Of a stretch of 8,256 nt of DNA, positions 1 through 5,135 are shown one piece after another (position 1 is the stretch's first letter; the number at the start of each line of letters is the position of its first letter). Under the pieces are notes generated by a model. That model made no database searches, had not been told where the DNA came from, and was given only the letters and a program-made list of their open reading frames with translations. Location of the stretch: positions 1 to 8,256 of the forward strand of contig CAVIKO010000083.1 of assembly GCA_963643035.1 (NCBI GenBank), in the 5' to 3' direction. The stretch is from UMGS1696 sp963643035. GTDB lineage: Bacteria; Bacillota; Clostridia; Oscillospirales; CAG-272. The position numbers and the translations under genes are program-made.

Positions 1-279
1 TTACCGGAGAGCGGATTTTCGTTTCCGTCCGGTCACGTGATGGCAGCGGCAGCAGGTGTTACGGTGGCGTTGTGGATTACAAAAAATCCGAAATACGCTT
101 GGCTGTGGCTTTATGTCTGTGCGTTGTCTGTGTCTCGCTGCTATCTCCTTGCTCATTATCCTACGGATGTGATCGCAGGCACGGTACTCGGTGTCCTGTC
201 CGGACTTCTCTCAGGCATCTGTATGGATACCATGTACCGCAAAAGAGAGCGCTTCCCACACATTTCCCGGTATCTATGA
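1..279 (+). CDS. PAP2-family membrane phosphatase, C-terminal part (5' end outside window)
   Basis: The frame is open from base 1 and gives 92 residues ending in TGA at 277-279; the true start lies upstream. Two of the three signature blocks of the type-2 phosphatidic acid phosphatase (PAP2) superfamily are visible: PSGH at residues 9-12, with the His that protonates the leaving group, and SR-x5-H-x3-D at residues 45-56 (S45, R46, H52, D56), where H52 is the expected phosphohistidine nucleophile. The first block (KxxxxxxRP) would lie upstream. Hydrophobic segments at about 14-27, 33-50 and 57-72 fit an integral membrane enzyme, and the tail is short and basic (YRKRERF). Family members dephosphorylate lipid phosphates such as undecaprenyl pyrophosphate or phosphatidate; the substrate cannot be told from this fragment. 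A terminator follows directly, so this gene ends its transcription unit. Confidence 0.9.
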   Translation, partial: LPESGFSFPSGHVMAAAAGVTVALWITKNPKYAWLWLYVCALSVSRCYLLAHYPTDVIAGTVLGVLSGLLSGICMDTMYRKRERFPHISRYL

Positions 280-284
280 AAATG

Positions 285-329
285 AAAGAACGGTCTGCCG
301 CAAAATGCGCGGTGAACCGTTCTTTTTTT
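285..329 (+). terminator. Rho-independent terminator after the PAP2 gene
   Basis: A 10-bp perfect stem is formed by AAAGAACGGT (285-294) and ACCGTTCTTT (316-325), with an inner CCGC/GCGG pairing (298-301 with 309-312). The right arm runs into a seven-T tract at 323-329. It starts six bases after the PAP2 stop codon and separates that gene from the kinase promoter. Confidence 0.9.
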
Positions 330-345
330 AGAAAATTTGTCCATT

Positions 346-374
346 TTTCTCAACTTGCCATTGCAATTGAGAAA
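346..374 (+). promoter_or_regulatory. Candidate operator: dyad overlapping the kinase promoter
   Basis: Perfect inverted arms TTTCTCAA (346-353) and TTGAGAAA (367-374) flank a second nested pair, TTGC (355-358) and GCAA (363-366), around a four-base centre. Only C354 breaks the symmetry. The site covers the putative -35 box (361-366) and ends nine bases before the -10 box, where a repressor would block RNA polymerase. It lies after the upstream terminator and before the predicted transcription start, so it is more likely a protein-binding DNA site than an RNA hairpin. The regulator is not identified and is not encoded in the window. Confidence 0.55.
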
Positions 375-389
375 CAGATATGCTATAAT
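361..389 (+). promoter_or_regulatory. Sigma-A-type promoter of the kinase/SIS operon
   Basis: A perfect -10 hexamer TATAAT (384-389) has an extended -10 TG at 381-382, and lies 17 bp after a partial -35 hexamer TTGCAA (361-366, four of six matches). Transcription would start near 396, giving a leader of about 85 nt before the kinase start codon. Confidence 0.75.
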
Positions 390-402
390 GCAAAAGTGAA
401 GA

Positions 403-473
403 TGCAGAAAAGCATTGATTTCAGGCAGTTTCTGCAAGGAATCTACGGATTCAGTGTATTCTTTGAAAAAGGA
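403..473 (+). promoter_or_regulatory. Structured 5' leader of the kinase mRNA
   Basis: Three hairpins can be drawn in the leader. The first is an 8-bp perfect stem TGCAGAAA (403-410) with TTTCTGCA (429-436); an alternative small stem ATGC/GCAT (402-405 with 412-415) would compete with it. The second is GAATC (439-443) with GATTC (448-452) closing a TACG loop, the stable C(UACG)G tetraloop class. The third is a weak stem TTCTTT (459-464) with AAAGGA (468-473) that covers part of the ribosome binding site. No U-tract follows the first two, so they are not obvious terminators. I recognise no known riboswitch. The pairings are seen; a regulatory role is inference. Confidence 0.35.
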
Positions 474-481
474 GTGAGCGG

Positions 482-1459
482 ATGCTTGATATTACATTGG
501 ATGGCGGCGGAACCAAGCTGAGCGCGATTTTGTTCGATGAGCAGTTCCGAGTTGTTCAAAGAGCCCGCACAAGCGGTGTCAACTATACACAGAACGGCAG
601 GGAAGCGGCGGTGATCAGTGTCTCCAATTGCCTGAACGCGCTGCTGCCGGAGCATGTTCGAGAAGTTGGCAGCATTTACGCGGTTTTCGTAGGTGACAGG
701 CGTATCCTGCGGGAATGTCTCAACAAACGTGTACGGTATCAAAACCTCATTTTTCTTGGTGAGGCGTGCGCGGGACTTCTTGCAGGTGCCGGATACCACA
801 CAGGGTTGCTGGCACTGTCCGGAACAGGATCGGATGTATTCAATATACATGAGGACGGTTGTAACGTTGTCGGTGGATTGGGACCGATTCTCGGCGATCA
901 GGGCAGCGGTGCGTGGATGGGATTGCAAGCGATCCGTGCGGTTGGAAGAGCGGTCAACGGTTGGGGCGAAAAAACCAGTCTGACCGATGCGATTCTGGAA
1001 AAATTTGATGCACACGGCGAGATTTATGATGTCGTAAGTGCATTTCATGACACCAATACGCCATATGCTCTGGCAGCATCGCTTGTTCCGCTGATTACAG
1101 AAGCCGCTTATACCGGAGACGCGGTCGCGCTAGAGATCTTCCGGGCTGCCGGGGATGTACTTGCCAAGCAGATGCTCTCTCTGTTGGAACAGGATCCGGT
1201 GTGGACGCATGACATCGTCACCCTGTGCGGCGGCGCGTGGAAGAGCCATCCTATGATGAAGCGCGCATTTGAAAAAACGCTGCACGAGGTCTATCCACAG
1301 CTTACCGTGAACCGACCGTGGTTTGAACATGTGACCGCCGGCATGATGCAAAAAGCACTGTCTGCCGGTATGAGCCGGGAAGAAGCGCGGGCGATCTTAC
1401 AAAAAAACTGCACTGAGGAATGTCTTGACGAAAGGAATCGAAAATATGAGTGCGATTGA
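482..1459 (+). CDS. BadF/BadG-type sugar kinase (N-acetylglucosamine-kinase-like)
   Basis: This 325-residue protein belongs to the ASKHA fold, BadF/BadG/BcrA/BcrD branch, which includes N-acetylglucosamine kinases. Visible motifs are the phosphate-1 loop DGGGTK at residues 7-12, the phosphate-2 region SGTGSD at 113-118, the glycine-rich block GGLGPILGDQGSG at 131-143, and an adenosine-type motif LCGGAWKSHP at 248-257. The length suits a single-substrate cytosolic kinase; there is no signal peptide or membrane segment. The ATG at 482 has an AGGAG site at 470-474 with seven bases of spacing. At the position where many relatives have a (N/T)D catalytic aspartate, this protein reads LGEACAG with E94, a possible Asp-to-Glu change. 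The gene overlaps the next SIS gene by 14 nt, suggesting coupled translation. Expected reaction: ATP-dependent phosphorylation of an amino sugar or related sugar. The exact substrate is unknown, and non-kinase roles of BadF-type ATPases cannot be fully excluded. Confidence 0.82.
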   Translation: MLDITLDGGGTKLSAILFDEQFRVVQRARTSGVNYTQNGREAAVISVSNCLNALLPEHVREVGSIYAVFVGDRRILRECLNKRVRYQNLIFLGEACAGLLAGAGYHTGLLALSGTGSDVFNIHEDGCNVVGGLGPILGDQGSGAWMGLQAIRAVGRAVNGWGEKTSLTDAILEKFDAHGEIYDVVSAFHDTNTPYALAASLVPLITEAAYTGDAVALEIFRAAGDVLAKQMLSLLEQDPVWTHDIVTLCGGAWKSHPMMKRAFEKTLHEVYPQLTVNRPWFEHVTAGMMQKALSAGMSREEARAILQKNCTEECLDERNRKYECD

Positions 1460-2192
1460 CGCATATTTTGAAAATTTTACAAGGGTGCTGGAGACGGTAC
1501 GGGAGACACAGAGCGCAAATCTGGAAGCGTCGGCGGAGCTGCTTGCAGACGCAACGGCAAACGGACACAATATCTTTACGTTTGGATGCAGCCATGCGGG
1601 ACTTCTTGCGCTGGAGTTGTACTATCGAACGGGCGGCATGATGACAATCAATCCGGTACGTGCACCTGGGCTGTGCCTCGACATTGATCCGGCGACTATG
1701 ACCAGTCAGATGGAACGGCTGCCGGAATACGGACGGGTGATTGTCGACCATCAACCCATTGGGGAGGGGGATGTGGTGATTATCCACTCCGTATCAGGCA
1801 GAAACACTGTGACGGTTGATTTCGCGCTGCGATGCAAAGAAAAGGGCGCGCGTGTGATTGCACTTACCTCTGTGGCGGCAGGAAAAGAGATCCCGTCACG
1901 CCATCCGTCAGGCAAGTTGCTGATGGATACAGCGGACATTGTACTGGATAACTGCGGCTGTGTGGGCGATGCGTCCATCCACGTAGAGGGGGTGCCGGAG
2001 AAGGTCGCCCCCACTTCTACTGCCATCGGAGCAGCCATGCTCAACGCAGTAGTGGCGCGTACGGTGGAAATCTTATGTGAGCGCGGGATCACGCCTCCTG
2101 TATTCCTGTCCGCAAATATCCCCGGCGGCGATGAGCACAACCAGAAAATGCTCGCGAAATATAAGGATCACATCTTCTACATGGGTCACTGA
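1446..2192 (+). CDS. SIS-domain sugar-phosphate protein, UPF0309 type
   Basis: This cytosolic protein of 248 residues matches the UPF0309 family of single SIS (sugar isomerase) domain proteins from end to end. Seen are an N-terminal helix (YFENFTRVLETVRETQ), the first phosphosugar-binding loop FGCSHAG at residues 46-52, the SIS serine loop SVSGR at 115-119, HPSGK at 153-157, DNCGCVGDA at 168-176, PTST at 189-192, and the family-typical ending SANIPGGDEHN at 222-232. The ATG at 1446 is chosen over an in-frame TTG at 1425 because AAAGGA (1431-1436) sits nine bases before it and the family N-terminus begins here. It lies inside the end of the kinase gene (14-nt overlap), so the two products are probably made together. 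SIS proteins isomerise, cleave or sense sugar phosphates. The reaction of UPF0309 members is not settled, so a partner enzyme acting on the kinase product is inference. Confidence 0.85.
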   Translation: MSAIDAYFENFTRVLETVRETQSANLEASAELLADATANGHNIFTFGCSHAGLLALELYYRTGGMMTINPVRAPGLCLDIDPATMTSQMERLPEYGRVIVDHQPIGEGDVVIIHSVSGRNTVTVDFALRCKEKGARVIALTSVAAGKEIPSRHPSGKLLMDTADIVLDNCGCVGDASIHVEGVPEKVAPTSTAIGAAMLNAVVARTVEILCERGITPPVFLSANIPGGDEHNQKMLAKYKDHIFYMGH

Positions 2193-2216
2193 TCTTACAA
2201 AGCCGCTGTGTTAAAG

Positions 2217-2294
2217 ATGGTTTTTACGTTAAAAAACCATATATTGTGCTTTTTAAGCGTAAAATTCGATTTATGCAGCGTTTTTACATGAAAA
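2217..2294 (+). promoter_or_regulatory. Three TTTTA-N3/4-(T/G)AAAA dyads between the SIS genes
   Basis: The AT-rich spacer holds three related short dyads: TTTTA-CGT-TAAAA (2222-2234), TTTTA-AGCG-TAAAA (2251-2264) and TTTTA-CAT-GAAAA (2282-2294). Their centres are about 30 bp apart, close to three helical turns. The first is embedded in a longer inverted repeat, ATGGTTTTT (2217-2225) with AAAAACCAT (2232-2240). That hairpin has no immediate U-tract, so it is a poor terminator. A weak -10-like TATACA (2297-2302) follows the third dyad without a convincing -35. This could be an operator array for the second SIS gene; AT-rich chance similarity is the main alternative. Confidence 0.35.
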
Positions 2295-2306
2295 TCTATA
2301 CAGAAT

Positions 2307-2333
2307 GCGGCGGATTCCGGTACGGAGCGCCGC
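2307..2333 (+). promoter_or_regulatory. GC-rich hairpin abutting the ribosome binding site of the second SIS gene
   Basis: GCGGCG (2307-2312) pairs with CGCCGC (2328-2333), and inside it TCCG (2316-2319) pairs with CGGA (2323-2326) around a GTA loop, leaving a small asymmetric bulge. The stem ends one base before the AGAGGAGG ribosome binding site (2335-2342). It could stabilise the 5' end of the message or affect ribosome access. Its role is inference. Confidence 0.35.
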
Positions 2334-2346
2334 CAGAGGAGGAAAT

Positions 2347-3078
2347 ATGCTTCTTGACAAATACTACGAAACTTTAGACAAGTTAATCGACAAGGTGCGT
2401 ACCACCCAGCGGGACAACATCATCAAGGCAGGGGAAATGATTGCGGAATCCGTAGAAAACGGCGGCAACATCTATCTCTCCGGAATCTGCCACTCCATCG
2501 AAAACGATGTGATTTACCGTGGTGGTGGTCCGATCTTCTACAAACACTTTTCTTGGGGCATGAACGTTGAACGAGAGGGCAGAAACCGTGACCGTTCCGA
2601 CATCGATCAGAGTCTGTGGGGCATGGCGGCATACGCGCTGAAAATGTCCAAAATGCGTCCGGGTGATGTGTTGATGGTGTCCTCTGTGTCCGGTCGTACC
2701 GTCTCCGCGGTGGATTTGGCATACGAGGCGAAGAAGATGGGTATCAAGGTAATCGCGTTCACCTCGATGGAATACACCACAAGCGTTGATCCTGTCCATC
2801 CGTCGGGCAAACGGCTTTACGAAATGGTCGATATCGCAATGGACAACTGCGCACCGGCTGCGGAGGCTATGATGGAGGTTCCCGGCATTGAGGCGCATTA
2901 CGCGGCTGCCAGCGGGATTGCCTGCGACATCCTGCTCTGGAGCATGACAACGGTCGCTGTGGAAACGATGCTCAATCACGGCAAGACACCGGGTATCCTG
3001 AAGAGTGCGAATTTCCCGGGTGGCAGCAACTACAACAATACCGTGATTGAACCGCATTACGAAGAGTTCGGCTGGTAA
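2347..3078 (+). CDS. Second SIS-domain protein, divergent UPF0309-like paralogue
   Basis: This 243-residue protein is a diverged relative of the preceding SIS protein. The shared frame includes the N-terminal helix (VRTTQRDNI), SGICHS at residues 45-50 in place of FGCSHA, SVSGRT at 113-118, VIAFTS at 135-140, HPSGK at 151-155, DNC at 166-168 and SANFPGG at 220-226. It differs in the middle (residues 60-95, NVEREGRNRDRSDID), where the first protein has INPVRAPGLCLDIDP. It also lacks the PTST and GDEHN blocks; the C-terminus reads GGSNYNN followed by HYEEFGW. The SIS serine loop is intact, so sugar-phosphate binding is likely, but changes around the first loop and the C-terminus point to another substrate or a regulatory role. 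The ATG at 2347 has a near-perfect AGAGGAGG at 2335-2342; an in-frame ATG at 2305 lies inside the upstream hairpin region and has no site. A terminator follows. Confidence 0.83.
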   Translation: MLLDKYYETLDKLIDKVRTTQRDNIIKAGEMIAESVENGGNIYLSGICHSIENDVIYRGGGPIFYKHFSWGMNVEREGRNRDRSDIDQSLWGMAAYALKMSKMRPGDVLMVSSVSGRTVSAVDLAYEAKKMGIKVIAFTSMEYTTSVDPVHPSGKRLYEMVDIAMDNCAPAAEAMMEVPGIEAHYAAASGIACDILLWSMTTVAVETMLNHGKTPGILKSANFPGGSNYNNTVIEPHYEEFGW

Positions 3079-3087
3079 CAATCGAGG

Positions 3088-3112
3088 AAAGGCGTGATTT
3101 TTCACGCTTTTT
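3088..3112 (+). terminator. Rho-independent terminator after the second SIS gene
   Basis: GCGTGA (3092-3097) pairs with TCACGC (3102-3107) around a four-T loop, followed by five Ts (3108-3112). The stem can be lengthened slightly by flanking A/G and T bases. It begins ten bases after the stop codon and ends the kinase/SIS unit. Confidence 0.85.
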
Positions 3113-3154
3113 CTTATATCTGAAGAAAAAGTTTCGTTTCAGTTTAGATTTCTC

Positions 3155-3163
3155 TGGTATACT
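3155..3163 (+). promoter_or_regulatory. Upstream promoter of ftsH (P1), extended -10 type
   Basis: TATACT (3158-3163) is preceded by an extended -10 TG (3155-3156). The -35 region is T-rich (TTTCGTTTCAG around 3132-3142) with no good hexamer, as is common for extended -10 promoters. The start would be near 3170. Confidence 0.5.
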
Positions 3164-3182
3164 AAATTCGTCCGAAACAATG

Positions 3183-3211
3183 GTGTCAGACAATGGAAAC
3201 AGAGATATACT
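3183..3211 (+). promoter_or_regulatory. Downstream promoter of ftsH (P2)
   Basis: GTGTCA (3183-3188, four of six matches) lies exactly 17 bp before TATACT (3206-3211). The -35 box overlaps a small perfect dyad TGTC-A-GACA (3184-3192), and the heptamer ACAATGG occurs at 3177-3183 and again at 3190-3196. These could be a regulator site. The start would be near 3218, about 16 nt before the ribosome binding site. Confidence 0.5.
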
Positions 3212-3244
3212 CCCAAAACAGTGATTTTTTGTAGAGGAGGTTCC

Positions 3245-3295
3245 ATGTGCGGAAAGAAGCTTTCTCGCGCGAAGCGTCTGTATGAACGAAGTTAA
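3245..3295 (+). CDS. Predicted 16-codon leader peptide overlapping the ftsH start
   Basis: The strongest ribosome binding site in this region, GAGGAGG (3234-3240), does not serve the ftsH ATG at 3282, which is 41 bases away. It lies four bases before an ATG at 3245 that is in another frame. That frame encodes MCGKKLSRAKRLYERS and stops with TAA at 3293-3295, inside ftsH, so the two frames overlap by 14 nt. The peptide is strongly basic. A hairpin inside it pairs GCG+GAAAG (3249-3256) with CTTTC+CGC (3260-3268, one bulged T). The simplest reading is a translated leader that delivers ribosomes to ftsH by termination-reinitiation. It may be only a coupling device, a regulated attenuator, or a sign of an indel in the assembly. 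Translation is not proven. Confidence 0.45.
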   Translation: MCGKKLSRAKRLYERS

Positions 3296-5093
3296 AAAGC
3301 CAAGAAAACCCTTGATATTCTATTATACTATTGTCCTTGCTGTCATGTTCCTTTTCAATCTGATTGCGATGCCAAGGCTTATGTCGCGTCAAATCAAGGA
3401 GGTGGATTACGGCACCTTCATGACCATGACGGAGAATGACGATATTGGCAAGGTCGAGGTGGAGGATAACCAGATCCTATTCACAAACAAGGCAGAGGAT
3501 ACTGTATACAAAACCGGTGTGCTGAACGATCCCGGATTGATCGAACGGCTTCACACGCATGGCGCGATATTTTCCGGAGAGATCGTGGAGGAAACCTCGC
3601 CGATCATCAGCTTTCTTTTGAGCTGGGTTTTACCGGTCATTATTTTCTACGCTCTCGGACAGTTTATGATGGCGCAGATCATGAAAAAGAGCGGCGGCAA
3701 TTCCATGATGTTCAACCTAGGAAAATCGAACGCCAAAGTATACGTGAAATCCTCCGACGGGATCAAATTCTCTGATGTCGCGGGAGAGGATGAAGCAAAA
3801 GAAAACCTTGCCGAAATCGTGGATTATCTGCACAATCCGCAAAAATATACCGCCATCGGTGCCGCCATGCCCAAGGGTCTGCTCCTTGTAGGACCTCCCG
3901 GTACCGGTAAAACGATGCTTGCCAAAGCCGTTGCGGGAGAAGCGAATGTTCCGTTTTTCTCCATATCTGGTTCGGAGTTCGTGGAAATGTTTGTCGGTAT
4001 GGGGGCGTCCAAGGTACGCGATCTCTTCCGGCAGGCAAAGGAAAAGGCACCGTGTATCGTATTCATCGACGAGATCGACGCCATCGGTCAGAAACGCGAT
4101 GGAAGGCTCGGTGGCAACGATGAGAGAGAACAGACCTTAAATCAGTTGTTGACCGAAATGGATGGATTTGAAGGAAATACAGGTGTTATCATTTTGGCAG
4201 CGACAAACCGTCCCGAAACGCTTGACCCTGCTCTCACTCGCCCAGGGCGTTTTGACCGCAGAGTCCCGGTAGAACTGCCGGACCTCGTGGGTAGAGAAGC
4301 GATTCTGCGGGTACACGCAAAGAAGATTAAGGTCGATCCGAACGTTGATTTCACCCATATTGCGCGTATGGCGTCTGGTGCGTCCGGTGCTGAGCTTGCC
4401 AATATTGTAAATGAAGCGGCACTGCGTGCGGTACGGGACGGCAGAAGTCAGGCAACAGAGGCAGATCTGGAGGAAAGCATCGAGGTCGTTATTGCTGGCT
4501 ATCAGAAGAAAAACGCGATCCTTACCGATACGGAGAAGAAGATTGTCGCTTATCACGAGATCGGTCACGCACTGGTAGCTGCCAAGCAGAACGGTACAGC
4601 TCCGGTGCAGAAGATAACAATCGTTCCGCGAACCTCCGGCGCACTCGGCTATACGATGCAGGTCGATGAAGGCAACCATTATCTCATGACTAAAGAAGAA
4701 ATGGAAGCGAAAATCTGTACCTATACGGGCGGACGAGCCGCGGAAGCGGTTGTGTTCGGCTCCATCACCACAGGCGCGTCCAATGACATTGAACAGGCAA
4801 CCCGGATGGCGCGCGCCATGATCACCCGTTATGGTATGAGCGATGCATTTGGAATGGTCGCAATGGAAACGATTACGAACCAGTATCTGGGCGGCGATGC
4901 GTCTCTCACCTGTTCTGCGGAAACGCAGACCGAGATCGACAAGTTGGTCGTGGCGGAGGTTAAGCGAGAATATGAAAAAGCAGTCGCGATTTTGAATGAA
5001 AACCGCGCCAAGCTGGACGCCCTTGCCGCGCATCTCTATGAAAAAGAGACGATTACAGGGGACGAATTCATGGCGATCCTGGATGCGCAGTAA
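3282..5093 (+). CDS. ftsH: ATP-dependent membrane zinc metalloprotease FtsH
   Basis: This 603-residue protein is a full AAA+ membrane protease. The N-terminal membrane segment spans about residues 11-31, a small extracytoplasmic domain about 32-105, and the second membrane segment about 107-130. Then follow the AAA domain with Walker A GPPGTGKT (204-211), pore motif FVG (237-239), Walker B IVFIDEID (259-266), and the second region of homology ATNRPETLDPALTRPGRFDR (307-326) with Arg fingers near 320 and 323. The M41 peptidase has zinc site HEIGH (425-429) and probable third ligand D502 (ASNDIEQAT). It forms hexamers that extract and degrade misfolded or regulatory membrane and cytosolic proteins. 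It is shorter than the E. coli protein, lacking a long C-terminal tail. The ATG at 3282 fits the family start (KKPRKPLIFYY), but only a weak site (GAAGCG) precedes it; translation probably depends on the overlapping leader frame. Two promoters lie upstream, and no terminator separates it from the next gene, 42 nt away. Confidence 0.97.
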   Translation: MNEVKKPRKPLIFYYTIVLAVMFLFNLIAMPRLMSRQIKEVDYGTFMTMTENDDIGKVEVEDNQILFTNKAEDTVYKTGVLNDPGLIERLHTHGAIFSGEIVEETSPIISFLLSWVLPVIIFYALGQFMMAQIMKKSGGNSMMFNLGKSNAKVYVKSSDGIKFSDVAGEDEAKENLAEIVDYLHNPQKYTAIGAAMPKGLLLVGPPGTGKTMLAKAVAGEANVPFFSISGSEFVEMFVGMGASKVRDLFRQAKEKAPCIVFIDEIDAIGQKRDGRLGGNDEREQTLNQLLTEMDGFEGNTGVIILAATNRPETLDPALTRPGRFDRRVPVELPDLVGREAILRVHAKKIKVDPNVDFTHIARMASGASGAELANIVNEAALRAVRDGRSQATEADLEESIEVVIAGYQKKNAILTDTEKKIVAYHEIGHALVAAKQNGTAPVQKITIVPRTSGALGYTMQVDEGNHYLMTKEEMEAKICTYTGGRAAEAVVFGSITTGASNDIEQATRMARAMITRYGMSDAFGMVAMETITNQYLGGDASLTCSAETQTEIDKLVVAEVKREYEKAVAILNENRAKLDALAAHLYEKETITGDEFMAILDAQ

Positions 5094-5135
5094 GGCACAA
5101 TACAGTATTATACTATCTACGGGGAAACAGGAGCT

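Noticed and set aside
443..1048. Minus-strand open frame of 201 codons across the kinase
   Set aside because: Shadow of the kinase gene; no motifs, and it would run into the kinase promoter and leader region.
1425..1445. TTG at 1425 as the start of the first SIS gene
   Set aside because: The ATG at 1446 has a better-placed AAAGGA site and matches the family N-terminus; the TTG would add seven non-conserved residues.
2217..2240. Inverted repeat after the first SIS gene as a terminator
   Set aside because: The stem is almost all A-T and is not followed by a T-tract, so termination is unlikely; it is better viewed as part of the dyad array.
2383..3105. Minus-strand open frame of 240 codons across the second SIS gene
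   Set aside because: The plus strand has clear SIS motifs and a strong ribosome site. The antisense product is rich in His and Arg with no family resemblance.
4137..5033. Long open frame of about 298 codons on the minus strand inside ftsH
   Set aside because: It is antisense to the conserved AAA and protease domains of FtsH, has no recognisable domain and no convincing ribosome site; it mirrors the codon bias of the real gene.
5101..5114. TATACT between ftsH and the PF06541 gene as a promoter
   Set aside because: There is a -10-like TATACT at 5109-5114 but no -35 hexamer at a suitable distance and no TG extension; read-through from ftsH is simpler.
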